The notes: generated by a model not told the origin, from the letters alone. 17,440 bases of DNA from an uncultured Oscillospiraceae bacterium (GCA_900553955.1 USFO01000025.1:1-17440), one strand, 5' to 3'; positions 6,518-13,731 are shown, counted from the stretch's first letter. Made by a program: numbers and translations.

Positions 6518-7435
6518 TTATCTTATTGTAATGTACGCCGCATACGCCGCGTAAATTGCAAGGCAGGCTGCACCCTCCCAGCGGGTGGTTTTGTTTCCGG
6601 TTTTGCCGAAAACGTAAACCGCAAGGGTGGAAGCAGCAATAATCGCCACGTCCACAAGCAGCGCGGACGACGCGTTGATGGGGGTCAGCGCCGACGCCAT
6701 GCCCAAAATGAACAGGAAGTTAAAAATGTTCGAGCCCACAACATTGCCGAGGGCAAGTCCGCTGTCGCCTTTCTTCGCCGCGACGATGGAGGTCACAAGC
6801 TCCGGCAGCGAGGTTCCCATGGCGATAATGGTAAGCCCGATGAAGGTTTCGCTCATGCCAAGAGTCTGTGCGATAAGCACCGCGTTGTCAACCACAAGGT
6901 CGCCGCCGATGGCAACTGCCGCAAGTCCGCCGATTATGCAAATCACGCTTTTAAGCGGCGACATGGTTTTGACTTCTTCCCCTTCGGTGCGGTTTTTAAG
7001 GGCAGAGCGCACCAAAATCACAAGATAGGTCACAAGCCCGCAAAGGAGCAGGATTCCTTCCACCCGGGAAATTTTCATGTCGAGCATCATAACGAAAACC
7101 GCAACCGTTGCCCCAAGGCTCCACCAAATGTCGCGTTTCAGAATGCTTTGGTCGCTCATCATGGGGCAGATAACCGCCGAAACGCCAAGCACCACAAGCA
7201 GGTTGAACATATTCGAGCCCACAACGTTGCTCAGAGCGATGTCGCTGTTGCCGGAAAGTCCGGCGGAAATGCTCACCGCCGCCTCCGGTGCACTTGTGCC
7301 GATTGCCGCAATGGTAAGGCCGATTATAACCGACGGGATTTTCAGCAGCTTCGCCACAGACGAAGCTCCGTCCACGAAATAATCAGCTCCCTTGATAAGG
7401 AGCACAAATCCCAAAATCAAAAGTACGTACATCAT
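6518..7435 (-). CDS. Calcium/sodium antiporter (CaCA family, YrbG-like)
   Basis: About 305 residues with some ten membrane helices. The two alpha repeats of the Ca2+/cation antiporter family are plain: GLTIAAIGTSAPEAAVSI with SNVVGSNMFNL in the first half, and GLTIIAMGTSLPELVTSI with GNVVGSNIFNF in the second. The family exchanges Ca2+ for Na+ or H+ across the inner membrane. I start it at ATG 7435 (MMYVLLILGF); the open frame runs to 7618, but that part is leader RNA with a riboswitch and terminator. GGAGG sits 15 bases before this ATG, rather far; ATG 7432 is an alternative. Because a yybP-ykoY riboswitch controls it, Mn2+ export is a reasonable alternative substrate. Confidence 0.9.
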   Translation of the reverse strand: MMYVLLILGFVLLIKGADYFVDGASSVAKLLKIPSVIIGLTIAAIGTSAPEAAVSISAGLSGNSDIALSNVVGSNMFNLLVVLGVSAVICPMMSDQSILKRDIWWSLGATVAVFVMMLDMKISRVEGILLLCGLVTYLVILVRSALKNRTEGEEVKTMSPLKSVICIIGGLAAVAIGGDLVVDNAVLIAQTLGMSETFIGLTIIAMGTSLPELVTSIVAAKKGDSGLALGNVVGSNIFNFLFILGMASALTPINASSALLVDVAIIAASTLAVYVFGKTGNKTTRWEGAACLAIYAAYAAYITIR

Positions 7436-7474
7436 AAAGCTTTTGTTAAACCTCCGTTTTTGAACTGCGGGCAT

Positions 7475-7522
7475 AAAAAAAGACAAGCCCTTATTACGCC
7501 TTGTATCGTAATAAAGTCTTGT
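7475..7522 (-). terminator. Riboswitch expression-platform terminator
   Basis: A 16-position stem (7507-7522 with 7483-7498) has one mismatch and one G-U pair, an 8-base loop, and seven U (7481-7475) at the end. It lies between the aptamer and the antiporter start codon, as expected for a transcriptional riboswitch. Confidence 0.85.
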
Positions 7523-7523
7523 T

Positions 7524-7605
7524 GCTTTGTACAAAGTCCGGCCTTTCGGCGTGATGACGAACAATGTAACGCGGCACGCCGCGCCAACTACTCCCTTTAT
7601 AAAGC
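7524..7605 (-). ncRNA. yybP-ykoY manganese riboswitch aptamer
   Basis: The leftward leader begins GCUUUAUAAAG and ends CUUUGUACAAAGC, which form a closing P1-like helix. Just inside is GGGAGUAG, the hallmark of the first conserved yybP-ykoY loop, and later ACAUUGUUCGUCAU at the place of the second conserved loop (ACAU..UCG). The helix GCC GAAA GGC follows. This class binds Mn2+ and commonly controls cation exporters including CaCA proteins. With metal bound it normally prevents termination and turns the exporter on. The class is assigned from memory of the consensus, not from a covariance-model search. Confidence 0.75.
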
Positions 7606-7608
7606 GCA

Positions 7609-7637
7609 ATTTTATCACTTTGCACGCTTTTTGTCAA
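7609..7637 (-). promoter_or_regulatory. Promoter of the riboswitch-antiporter transcript
   Basis: Consensus -35 TTGACA (7637-7632), 17-base spacer and -10 TAAAAT (7614-7609), read leftward. The predicted start near 7602 falls at the 5' edge of the riboswitch. Confidence 0.9.
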
Positions 7638-7685
7638 GGCAAAGTTCTTTTAGGCGGACTTTTACCGAAATCCGCTGCCCGCTCC

Positions 7686-7714
7686 TTGCATTATTGTTCG
7701 TTCTCTGCTAATAT
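7686..7714 (+). promoter_or_regulatory. Likely promoter of the HAD-fusion gene pair
   Basis: TTGCAT (7686-7691), 17 bases, TAATAT (7709-7714). The -35 is weak and the -10 good. It is placed just upstream of the first rightward gene. Confidence 0.5.
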
Positions 7715-7743
7715 TTATTCAGAAAACAAAAAGGAGAACTCCA

Positions 7744-8469
7744 ATGCCCATCAAAGCCATCCTTTGGGACTACGACGGCACCCTTGCCGACAGTTCAAAG
7801 AAAAATATCGAAGTCACCCTTGAGATTCTGCGCCGTTTTATCCCGGATGTGGACGAAAATGTGCCGGAGGCACTTGCTTCCCGCACATCATATCAGGACG
7901 CATACGGCAAAATGTCCGACTGGAAGGAGCTTTACCGCACCTGCTACGGTCTTGACGACGAACAGGTACGGCAGGCGGGCAGTATGTGGGGCAAAGCCCA
8001 GCTTTCAAACCGAACCTACTCCGATATTTTCGCAGGCATTCCAAAGCTGCTTGCCGAAATGGCGCAGACGCCCATGGGCGTCTGCTCGCAAAACGGTGCG
8101 GAGGTCATCCGCCGCTCTCTTGAGCACCACGATATTCTTAAATATTTCGGCGCGATAGTCGGCCATGACGAAGTGCCCTTCGATGGGCAAAAGCCCGCGC
8201 CGGATGCATTTTTCGTCTGCCTTGACCGCCTCAAAATTGCCGACCGCTCAGGGCGCTTTATTTATGTAGGCGACCACAGCGTTGATGTTGCCTTCGGCAG
8301 AAACGCCGAAGCGCGCCTGCGGGAAGAGTTCCCCGAAGCGGAGGTTATCTGCATAGCAATTCACCACCCCGGGCTTTACGCGGACGACGACCCGCGCTTT
8401 GCTCCGGACTTTACCGTTACAAGCTCCGAACAGCTTCTTGCCGTGCTCAAAAAGCTGAACGAAGAATAA
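7744..8469 (+). CDS. HAD superfamily hydrolase (phosphoglycolate phosphatase-like)
   Basis: 241 residues with all four HAD motifs. Motif I is DYDGTL (D9 nucleophile, D11 acid/base), motif II has S115 in VCSQNG, motif III has K150 in KPAPD, and motif IV is GDHSVD (176-181). A helical cap lies between motifs I and II (about residues 16-90). Members remove phosphate from small molecules such as phosphoglycolate, sugar phosphates or nucleotides; the substrate is not readable here. AAGGAG lies seven bases before ATG. The next gene follows after 51 bases on the same strand with no terminator, so the two are probably co-transcribed. Confidence 0.88.
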   Translation: MPIKAILWDYDGTLADSSKKNIEVTLEILRRFIPDVDENVPEALASRTSYQDAYGKMSDWKELYRTCYGLDDEQVRQAGSMWGKAQLSNRTYSDIFAGIPKLLAEMAQTPMGVCSQNGAEVIRRSLEHHDILKYFGAIVGHDEVPFDGQKPAPDAFFVCLDRLKIADRSGRFIYVGDHSVDVAFGRNAEARLREEFPEAEVICIAIHHPGLYADDDPRFAPDFTVTSSEQLLAVLKKLNEE

Positions 8470-8520
8470 ATTCTTATCGGAGAAAGCCGTTACCTTCCTC
8501 CAAACCGAAAGGAGATTTTT

Positions 8521-9981
8521 ATGGCATTTGATATGACCGCCGCCAAAGAGCGGCTTTCCTCCGCGCTGGACTGCGCCGCGGCGGAATTTAAGCCTAACAC
8601 CGTGGTTTCCGTGTTCAAGGACGGTGCGCCCGTTCTCCGCAAAAGCTACGGCACGGCAAAAGAGACCGATCGCTTTGTCATGACGCTGGAATGCGACATT
8701 TTTCTTTCGCTGATGGCGCTTTTACTCATTGAGCGGAAAAAGCTTCGCTTTTCCGACAAGCTTTCGCGCTACATTCCCGAATATAAGCACGCGGGCGAAA
8801 TCACCGTCCGCAACCTGATGGACAAAAAGACCGGCATCCGCGACTTTTTCTACGGCGAAATTATGCGCCGCATGGACAAAACAGACAGCGGCATTTCCGA
8901 CGAGGCGCGCCGCCTGCGCGACACTGCCGCCTCCGCAAAATACTACTCCATCGAGGAGGTTCTCGCGCTCGTGGGTGAAGCCGAGCTTGAGGCAAAGCCC
9001 GGCACCGAGGAGCAGTGGGGTATGGCGACAGAACCCTTCCTGCGAACCGTAATCGAGCGCGCCGCGGGCAAAAGCCTTTGGGAATTTGCCGAAGAAAACA
9101 TTTTCCGTCCCCTCGGCATGAAAAACACCCGCCGCGGCGGCGAAAATATCGAATACAGCGTAATTTTCCGCAATGAAAAGCTCCTGCCGTTCCTGCCGGA
9201 GCAGGATAACCCATATATTTTTACCACCGACCTTGCAGATGCGGAAAGGCTGCTGCTTGGGCTTTTCGGCGGAAAGCTTCTCTCCGAAAAAAGCTATTCC
9301 ATGGCAACGGATTTCCGCCGGGTGAACGAACGCTGGGGCTTTGAGCACAACGACGGCTTTATCAACACCTGCTTCTATTTCTACGGCGCCGTCGGCTCCG
9401 GCGTGCTCTATCACGACCCGGGCACAGGCGCTTCTGCCGTTGTGCTTTCCTCCGAGGAGGGCAGATACATCATCGGAAGCAACGGCAGCTCGCGCTTTTT
9501 CCGCAAGGAAATGCGCGGTGCGCTTTCCGAGATATTCACCTACCCCAAAAACCCCAAAATGGTTCTCTACAACAAGCATAACTGCATCGGTGCTATGAAC
9601 CTTGAGGTCGCAATGGAACAGCTCGACTTTGTGGACGACGCAAAAACCACCATCTGCTATGCCGCCGGCTACCCGCACCACAAGGTTTTTGTGGAGGAGG
9701 AATCCGGACGCGCCGTAGGTCTGCTCGACCTTTATGTGAACAAGAAAAAGCAGCAGTACGAAATCAGCATCGTGCTTATCGACAAGCGCTATCAGCACCG
9801 GGGCTTTGGCAAGGTGATGCTCCGCTTTGCGGTGGATTACCTCAAGGCGCAGGGTGCAAAGCGCCTTACTATCGGCGTGAACCGCTTCAACATCCCCGCC
9901 CAGAGGCTCTATCGCAGCGTGGGCTTCACCGAGGATAATGTCTATGAGGAAGGCATGATGATGTCGCAGACCTTGGAATAA
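8521..9981 (+). CDS. Degenerate beta-lactamase-like domain fused to GNAT acetyltransferase
   Basis: 486 residues. Residues 1 to about 335 follow the serine beta-lactamase/PBP (PF00144) layout: a VFKDGAPVLRKSYG start, LLLIERKKLRFSDKLSRYIPEY (split at 67-88), ITVRNLMDKKTGIRD for the usual LL.HTSGI.D, and KPGTEEQW with NIFRPLGMKNT. The catalytic residues appear lost: the SxxK position reads about LECD (56-59), and the Tyr-Ser-Asn site after KPGTEEQW reads GMA. Residues about 345-486 are a GNAT domain with acetyl-CoA loop QHRGFGK (425-431) and NIPAQRLYRSVGF near the end. There is no signal peptide, so it should be cytosolic. I infer a non-hydrolytic binding domain serving an acetyltransferase; the substrate is unknown. 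GAAAGGAG stands six bases before ATG. Confidence 0.85.
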   Translation: MAFDMTAAKERLSSALDCAAAEFKPNTVVSVFKDGAPVLRKSYGTAKETDRFVMTLECDIFLSLMALLLIERKKLRFSDKLSRYIPEYKHAGEITVRNLMDKKTGIRDFFYGEIMRRMDKTDSGISDEARRLRDTAASAKYYSIEEVLALVGEAELEAKPGTEEQWGMATEPFLRTVIERAAGKSLWEFAEENIFRPLGMKNTRRGGENIEYSVIFRNEKLLPFLPEQDNPYIFTTDLADAERLLLGLFGGKLLSEKSYSMATDFRRVNERWGFEHNDGFINTCFYFYGAVGSGVLYHDPGTGASAVVLSSEEGRYIIGSNGSSRFFRKEMRGALSEIFTYPKNPKMVLYNKHNCIGAMNLEVAMEQLDFVDDAKTTICYAAGYPHHKVFVEEESGRAVGLLDLYVNKKKQQYEISIVLIDKRYQHRGFGKVMLRFAVDYLKAQGAKRLTIGVNRFNIPAQRLYRSVGFTEDNVYEEGMMMSQTLE

Positions 9982-10064
9982 AATTTGCGCCGCGGCGGCG
10001 GCAAGGAAACTCGTTACACTTTATACTCAGTCACCTGACTCCTAATCACTGCCCACTGCCACTT

Positions 10065-10091
10065 AAAAAGCGCCCTTTGGGGCGCTTTTTT
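10065..10091. terminator. Bidirectional terminator between convergent genes
   Basis: Symmetric stem AAAAAGCGCCC (10065-10075) and GGGCGCTTTTT (10080-10090) with loop TTTG. T runs on both strands let it stop the rightward fusion transcript and the leftward RsmE-VanY transcript. No gene lies in 9982-10064. Confidence 0.9.
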
Positions 10092-10094
10092 AGA

Positions 10095-10928
10095 TTATCT
10101 TCCTATCTCCTCAAGGTATTCCTCAAGGCAGAGGCCGTTTTCCATGATATATTTTGCCGCGTCGACGCCCACGTAGCGGTAGTGCCACGGCTCGTAGGTT
10201 ATTCCGGTTATGTCCTGCTTATCCTCGGGATATCGCAGCACAAAGCCGTATTCGGCGCAGTTCGCATACATCCACTTGAAGGAATCGAACTTGTCGTAGT
10301 CGTGCTCAAGGTCGGAATACTGCCCCCAGTAGTCGGAGGAGACTAAATCCATGGCAAGGCCGGTGTGGTGCTCGCTGGTACCGGGAGGCGCCACCCATTT
10401 TGCGGCTTCCCTCTCCGCATCGGCTTGGGAATACCCCGCGCTCAGGAACTTTTTTATCTGCCTTTGATAAAGCTCCTCGGATTTTTTCACCGTGCGGTAT
10501 GCGGAGCAAAGCTGCATATCGTAGCCCGCCTTCTTTGCCGCCGCAAGCAGCTCTATGGCGTGCTCCGCCGCCTTTTCGTCAAGCTTGTATTTACCCTGAA
10601 CGGTCACAAGGTTCACCTCGTAGTCGTCCGGAATGTAGTGCGTCGGGTTCACAAGAATAAGCTCGTCATAGCCGCCGTGCTCATTTTCCTCCGGCGTGCT
10701 CAAGCTAGTGCTCAAGCTCTCGGAGGAGCTGTTTTCGCTTTGATTTTGCTCCGAATTTCCGCTGCTTTCGTGCTCATTTTCGATTTCGCAGCTCTGACAT
10801 CCGGGATTTAACTCGACCACGTGCTCATCCGGAAGGCTTGTTCCCGCATGCTCATTTTTTGAGCATGCCCCAAGCGAAAGCGTGAGCACCGCCGCCATGA
10901 CGGCGGCAACAAATTTTCTTTTATTCAT
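10095..10928 (-). CDS. VanY-type D-Ala-D-Ala carboxypeptidase lipoprotein (peptidase M15B)
   Basis: 277 residues. A signal peptide ends in a lipobox, LGAC with C22 as lipidation site. A Ser/Asn/Glu-rich linker (about 23-88) follows, then an M15B catalytic domain: SAYRT (142-146), the zinc motif SEHHTGLAMD (H187, D194) and EPWHYRYVG (E246, H249). Such enzymes trim terminal D-Ala from peptidoglycan stems outside the membrane. No vanR/S/H/A/X gene is near, so this is a housekeeping enzyme and not a vancomycin cluster. The ATG at 10928 overlaps the rsmE stop (ATGA), suggesting coupled translation. A longer frame to 10994 lies inside rsmE and lacks a signal peptide at its start. The linker DNA holds six TGAGCAC heptamers plus a TGAGCATGC foldback (10846-10868). 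Confidence 0.92.
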   Translation of the reverse strand: MNKRKFVAAVMAAVLTLSLGACSKNEHAGTSLPDEHVVELNPGCQSCEIENEHESSGNSEQNQSENSSSESLSTSLSTPEENEHGGYDELILVNPTHYIPDDYEVNLVTVQGKYKLDEKAAEHAIELLAAAKKAGYDMQLCSAYRTVKKSEELYQRQIKKFLSAGYSQADAEREAAKWVAPPGTSEHHTGLAMDLVSSDYWGQYSDLEHDYDKFDSFKWMYANCAEYGFVLRYPEDKQDITGITYEPWHYRYVGVDAAKYIMENGLCLEEYLEEIGR

Positions 10929-11659
10929 ATAATCTCCATTTCTCCGGCAGCGTACATAATTGCCGCAAGCGCCGCCACCGGTGCGGTTTCGCACCGCAGA
11001 ATGCGCGGACCGAGGGATGCGCTCAAAAGTCCGTTTTCTTCGGCAAAAGCCGCCTCCTCATCGGAAAAACCGCCCTCTGCTCCTACCATTATCGCTATGT
11101 CGCCGCCCTGATATTTTTCCATGCACCCCCGCAGAGGATATTCTGCGTGCTCAAAAAAGAATATAGGCAGCGCCGCCGTGCTCATTTCTTTTACGGCGTT
11201 TTTGAAGCTGAGCACCGTGCCCACCTCCGGCACAATTCCGCGACCGCTTTGCTTTGCGGCTTCCGCCGCAATTTTGCGCAGTCGCTCCAGCTTTTTCGCC
11301 GCCGCTTTTTCATCCGGGCGGGATATGCACCGGGACGTAAGCACCGGCACAATGCGGTAAACGCCAAGCTCCACCGCCTTTTGCACGATATACTCAAGCT
11401 TATCCGACTTCGGCAGCGCCTGATAGAGCGTCACCCGGGTTTTCGCCTCCGTAGCGGAAGCGCGGCGCTCCTTAATATCCAGAATAACGCTTTCCGGGCA
11501 GACGGAAGCAATGGCGCACACCGCCTCGCTGCCCTTTCCGTCGCAGAGAATAAGCTCCTCCCCCACGCTCATTCGCAGGGAAAGGGCAATGTGCCGCGCA
11601 TCGCCGCCGCTTATCTCGATGGGGTCGCCCTCGATGGAATCAACAAAAAACCTCGGCAA
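10925..11659 (-). CDS. rsmE: 16S rRNA m3U1498 methyltransferase
   Basis: 244 residues matching RsmE in length and layout. The N-terminal PUA-like part has MPRFFVDS and GDARHIALSLRMSVGEEL. The SPOUT domain has QALPKSDKLEYIVQKAVELG, VPVLTSRC, the SAM-knot strand VGAEGGFS and the C-terminal knot LGPRILRCETAPVAAL. It methylates N3 of U1498 in 16S rRNA. The start is TTG at 11659, with GGAGG seven bases upstream inside the end of the preceding gene. The gene is second in a leftward three-gene operon, 15 bases after the CBM9-like gene and overlapping vanY by four bases. In many Firmicutes rsmE follows prmA or dnaJ; here it does not. Confidence 0.93.
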   Translation of the reverse strand: MPRFFVDSIEGDPIEISGGDARHIALSLRMSVGEELILCDGKGSEAVCAIASVCPESVILDIKERRASATEAKTRVTLYQALPKSDKLEYIVQKAVELGVYRIVPVLTSRCISRPDEKAAAKKLERLRKIAAEAAKQSGRGIVPEVGTVLSFKNAVKEMSTAALPIFFFEHAEYPLRGCMEKYQGGDIAIMVGAEGGFSDEEAAFAEENGLLSASLGPRILRCETAPVAALAAIMYAAGEMEII

Positions 11660-11674
11660 AATTCCGCCTCCTTT

Positions 11675-12253
11675 TCAGTATTCAGCAAGCTCAAAATCGC
11701 CGAAAAACGCGCTGCCAAGCGGGTTCACGGCAGTAAAATCCGTCGGGTAAAAGCTTCCGTAATGGGGTCTTTCGCCGTCGCAGAGCTTATAGAAATTTCC
11801 CTTCATTTTGTGTCCGGGCGCAAGGTAATGCGTGCCGCAAAGCTGCTCTGCGGCGGCAAGCGGCATTGTGAAGCAGCTGCACCAGTAAACACCCTGCTCA
11901 TCCTCGCCCGCGTAAATTCTTACCGCCACGTTTTTGGAAATATCCTGCTCCGTGCCGTTTATTTCATCAATAAACTTGCACACAAGCGCGCCGCTGCGGT
12001 TTGTGGAGAACCAGAAACAGCGCCTGCCGCCGTCCTCCTTAGGGTAGAACGCCAGTGCTGCACCCACAATGCTTTTTTCCTCGGGTTCCACCTCAAAAGC
12101 AAGCAGCTGCAAATGCAAATCATCGTTTGAAATGCACACCCGCGCCTGGGCATAGGGCTTATAGTCCGCCTTTTCAAGCGGATAGTTTATAATTTTCGCC
12201 GCGGGAAGAGAATTCCACAGCGGCTCGCCGGTAATCATGCTTATAGGGAACAT
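11675..12253 (-). CDS. CBM9-like domain protein of unknown function
   Basis: 192 residues, no signal peptide. The C-terminus, MKGNFYKLCDGERPHYGSF then NPLGSAFFGDFEL, resembles the end of carbohydrate-binding module 9-like proteins (RGNFYKC....HF.SW..., P..FG.L.F). The middle, with WFSTNRSGALVCKFIDEING, is beta-rich in look. I infer a single beta-sandwich domain that may bind a sugar. Lack of an export signal makes a role on secreted polysaccharide unlikely unless it leaves the cell another way. GGGAGG precedes the ATG by about eight bases. First gene of the operon with rsmE and vanY; this link has no known functional meaning. Confidence 0.6.
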   Translation of the reverse strand: MFPISMITGEPLWNSLPAAKIINYPLEKADYKPYAQARVCISNDDLHLQLLAFEVEPEEKSIVGAALAFYPKEDGGRRCFWFSTNRSGALVCKFIDEINGTEQDISKNVAVRIYAGEDEQGVYWCSCFTMPLAAAEQLCGTHYLAPGHKMKGNFYKLCDGERPHYGSFYPTDFTAVNPLGSAFFGDFELAEY

Positions 12254-12293
12254 TTTAACTTCCTCCCTTTATTCTTTTATGTAATCTTACTCT

Positions 12294-12322
12294 ATTTTAC
12301 AACGAAATTCGTTACGAATCAA
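12294..12322 (-). promoter_or_regulatory. Promoter of the CBM9-like/rsmE/vanY operon
   Basis: Leftward TTGATT (12322-12317), 17-base spacer, TAAAAT (12299-12294). The spacer contains most of the palindrome ATTCGT T ACGAAT (12307-12319), a possible operator. Confidence 0.75.
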
Positions 12323-12341
12323 TGAATTTATTATTTTATCT

Positions 12342-12370
12342 TTGACAAGCGCCGCAGTTTATTATAATAT
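12342..12370 (+). promoter_or_regulatory. Promoter of the substrate-binding lipoprotein gene
   Basis: TTGACA (12342-12347) with TAATAT (12365-12370) at 17-base spacing; an overlapping TATAAT lies at 12363-12368. The start codon is 34 bases downstream. Confidence 0.85.
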
Positions 12371-12403
12371 AAGCTTACAAAATCTTTTTAGGAGGAAATT
12401 GCC

Positions 12404-13393
12404 TTGGCTAAAAAAATCACTGCGCTGCTGCTTGCGGCGGCAATGCTTTTCTGCTTTTCCGGCTGCGAATTTTTCGACAAGCTTTACGATATGCACATAA
12501 ATAACGGAAAAAACAACTCCTCGTCCTCATCGGAGCCTGAATCCGCGCCCGAGCCTATGGAGGTTGACCCGAACTTTCCCGTGACGGTTTTCGGCACGGA
12601 AATTTCCGCCGAACCGCAAAAAGTCGCGGCGGCTTCCCCCGCATTGGTGGAGTACATAAGCGACCTTGACCTGCCGGGCAGGCTTTGTGCGGGCTGCGAT
12701 TTTTCCGAAGCTTCGGCGAACCTGCCCTCCGTGGGCAGTCCGGCTCTGCCGGACTTTGAAGCAATCAAAGCCGCCGCGCCGGAGTACATTCTCACCCTTG
12801 CGCCATACGATGAAGCCTCCCTTACGAAGCTTCAGCAGATGAACGTTACCGTGCTGGTGCTCAAAGCGCCGCAAAGCCTTGACGAAGTGCATGCGCTTTA
12901 CAAAGCCCTTGCGCTGTTCTTCCTCGGCGCGGAGGACGGCGCCGCCGCAGGCGACGCATTCGTGCAAAAATATAACGCTGCCCTTGACGAAACGGCGTAT
13001 TCCGGAGAAAAGGCGTCCGCGCTGTTCCTGCGCGGCATGGATAACCTTGTCATAACCGGCGACAGCCTCGGCGGCGAGCTGCTTTCCCGCTGTTTTGCTA
13101 ACGCTGCGGGCGAAGCCGAAGGCTTTGAAATTTTGACGGACGACATTTCCGCCATAAAGCCGGACATAATTTTTGTGGGCGGAAAAGTGCGCCTGAAAGA
13201 CCTTGAAAGCAGCGACCTTTACCGCAAAAAATCCGCAGTCAAGAACGACCGCGTGTTCCTTGCGGACCTTGACGCGCTAAGTACCGCAAGCCTGCGCTCC
13301 TTCTCGGTGCTCAGGGATATGATGGCGACCGCCTATGACGATTACACTGCCGGCACGAAGCTCGAGGTTGCCTACCCGAGCATATATCAATAA
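12404..13393 (+). CDS. ABC transporter substrate-binding lipoprotein (BtuF/FhuD-like)
   Basis: 329 residues. The N-terminus is a lipoprotein signal with lipobox FSGC (C21), then a Ser/Glu/Pro linker (38-55). The rest fits the PF01497 fold used for siderophores, haem and cobalamin: KVAAASPALVEYISDLDL (73-90), SVGSPALPDFEAIKAAAPEYIL for the typical G....P..E.I..L.PD.I, a long connecting helix, and DDISAIKPDIIFVGG in the second lobe. The start is TTG at 12404 with GGAGG eight bases upstream. No permease or ATPase gene adjoins it, so it is an orphan that must use a transporter encoded elsewhere, or have another role. The ligand is not predictable. Monocistronic: own promoter and terminator. Confidence 0.85.
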   Translation: MAKKITALLLAAAMLFCFSGCEFFDKLYDMHINNGKNNSSSSSEPESAPEPMEVDPNFPVTVFGTEISAEPQKVAAASPALVEYISDLDLPGRLCAGCDFSEASANLPSVGSPALPDFEAIKAAAPEYILTLAPYDEASLTKLQQMNVTVLVLKAPQSLDEVHALYKALALFFLGAEDGAAAGDAFVQKYNAALDETAYSGEKASALFLRGMDNLVITGDSLGGELLSRCFANAAGEAEGFEILTDDISAIKPDIIFVGGKVRLKDLESSDLYRKKSAVKNDRVFLADLDALSTASLRSFSVLRDMMATAYDDYTAGTKLEVAYPSIYQ

Positions 13394-13400
13394 TGAAGCC

Positions 13401-13430
13401 AAAAGCGCCCGCCGCAAGCGGGCGCTTTTT
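13401..13430 (+). terminator. Terminator of the substrate-binding lipoprotein gene
   Basis: AAAAGCGCCCGC (13401-13412), loop CGCAA, GCGGGCGCTTTTT: a 12-bp perfect GC-rich stem ending in five T, directly after the stop codon. Confidence 0.9.
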
Positions 13431-13570
13431 AGTTGCGGCATACGGCGGTGATTGAAAGCGAATCCAAGCTATTCCAAATTCCGCTCTCCGCACCATACCC
13501 CGAATCGCCCTGCTTTATGCCGTTCTTCCGCCATTTTGCCGTTTTTTTGCATAAAAATTCATTTCGTTCC

Positions 13571-13599
13571 TTGACAGACCGCGCCGGGGGTGCTACTAT
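13571..13599 (+). promoter_or_regulatory. Promoter of the glutamine synthetase transcript
   Basis: Consensus TTGACA (13571-13576), 17-base spacer, TACTAT (13594-13599), overlapping TATAAA. The start of transcription would be near 13606, leaving a leader of about 190 bases before the start codon. Confidence 0.75.
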
Positions 13600-13620
13600 A
13601 AAATATATTTTGTTTTAGCT

Positions 13621-13731
13621 TATCGAAAAGCTTTGCTTTCCGCCAAGCTGCTTGAACAAAAACGCACCCCTGATGGGTTTCTTTCGTTACTGTCTTCCTT
13701 TTCGATAGTATATAATTTTATGCACAGAAAC
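13621..13731 (+). repeat. Copy B of the three-copy element, inside the glnN leader
   Basis: Reverse complement of the element at 149-252 and 17343-17440. Within it TATCGAAAAG (13621-13630) can pair with CTTTTCGATA (13698-13707), so the transcribed copy could fold as one unit. A TATAAT at 13711-13716 might be a second promoter, but no good -35 lies upstream of it. Confidence 0.75.

Noticed and set aside
6368..7711. 447-codon rightward open frame across the antiporter, riboswitch and foldback element
   Set aside because: It is antisense to the antiporter, riboswitch and promoter, and its sequence is low-complexity Arg/His/Asn. It is a shadow frame.
8722..9798. 358-codon leftward frame opposite the fusion gene
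   Set aside because: Antisense shadow; the rightward frame has recognisable GNAT and beta-lactamase-like motifs and a good ribosome binding site.
10095..10928. Vancomycin resistance cluster
   Set aside because: Only a VanY-type carboxypeptidase is present, with no ligase, dehydrogenase, VanX or two-component genes nearby.
13711..13716. Second glnN promoter at the TATAAT inside the repeat
   Set aside because: No acceptable -35 hexamer at 15-19 bases upstream, in this copy or in the other two.
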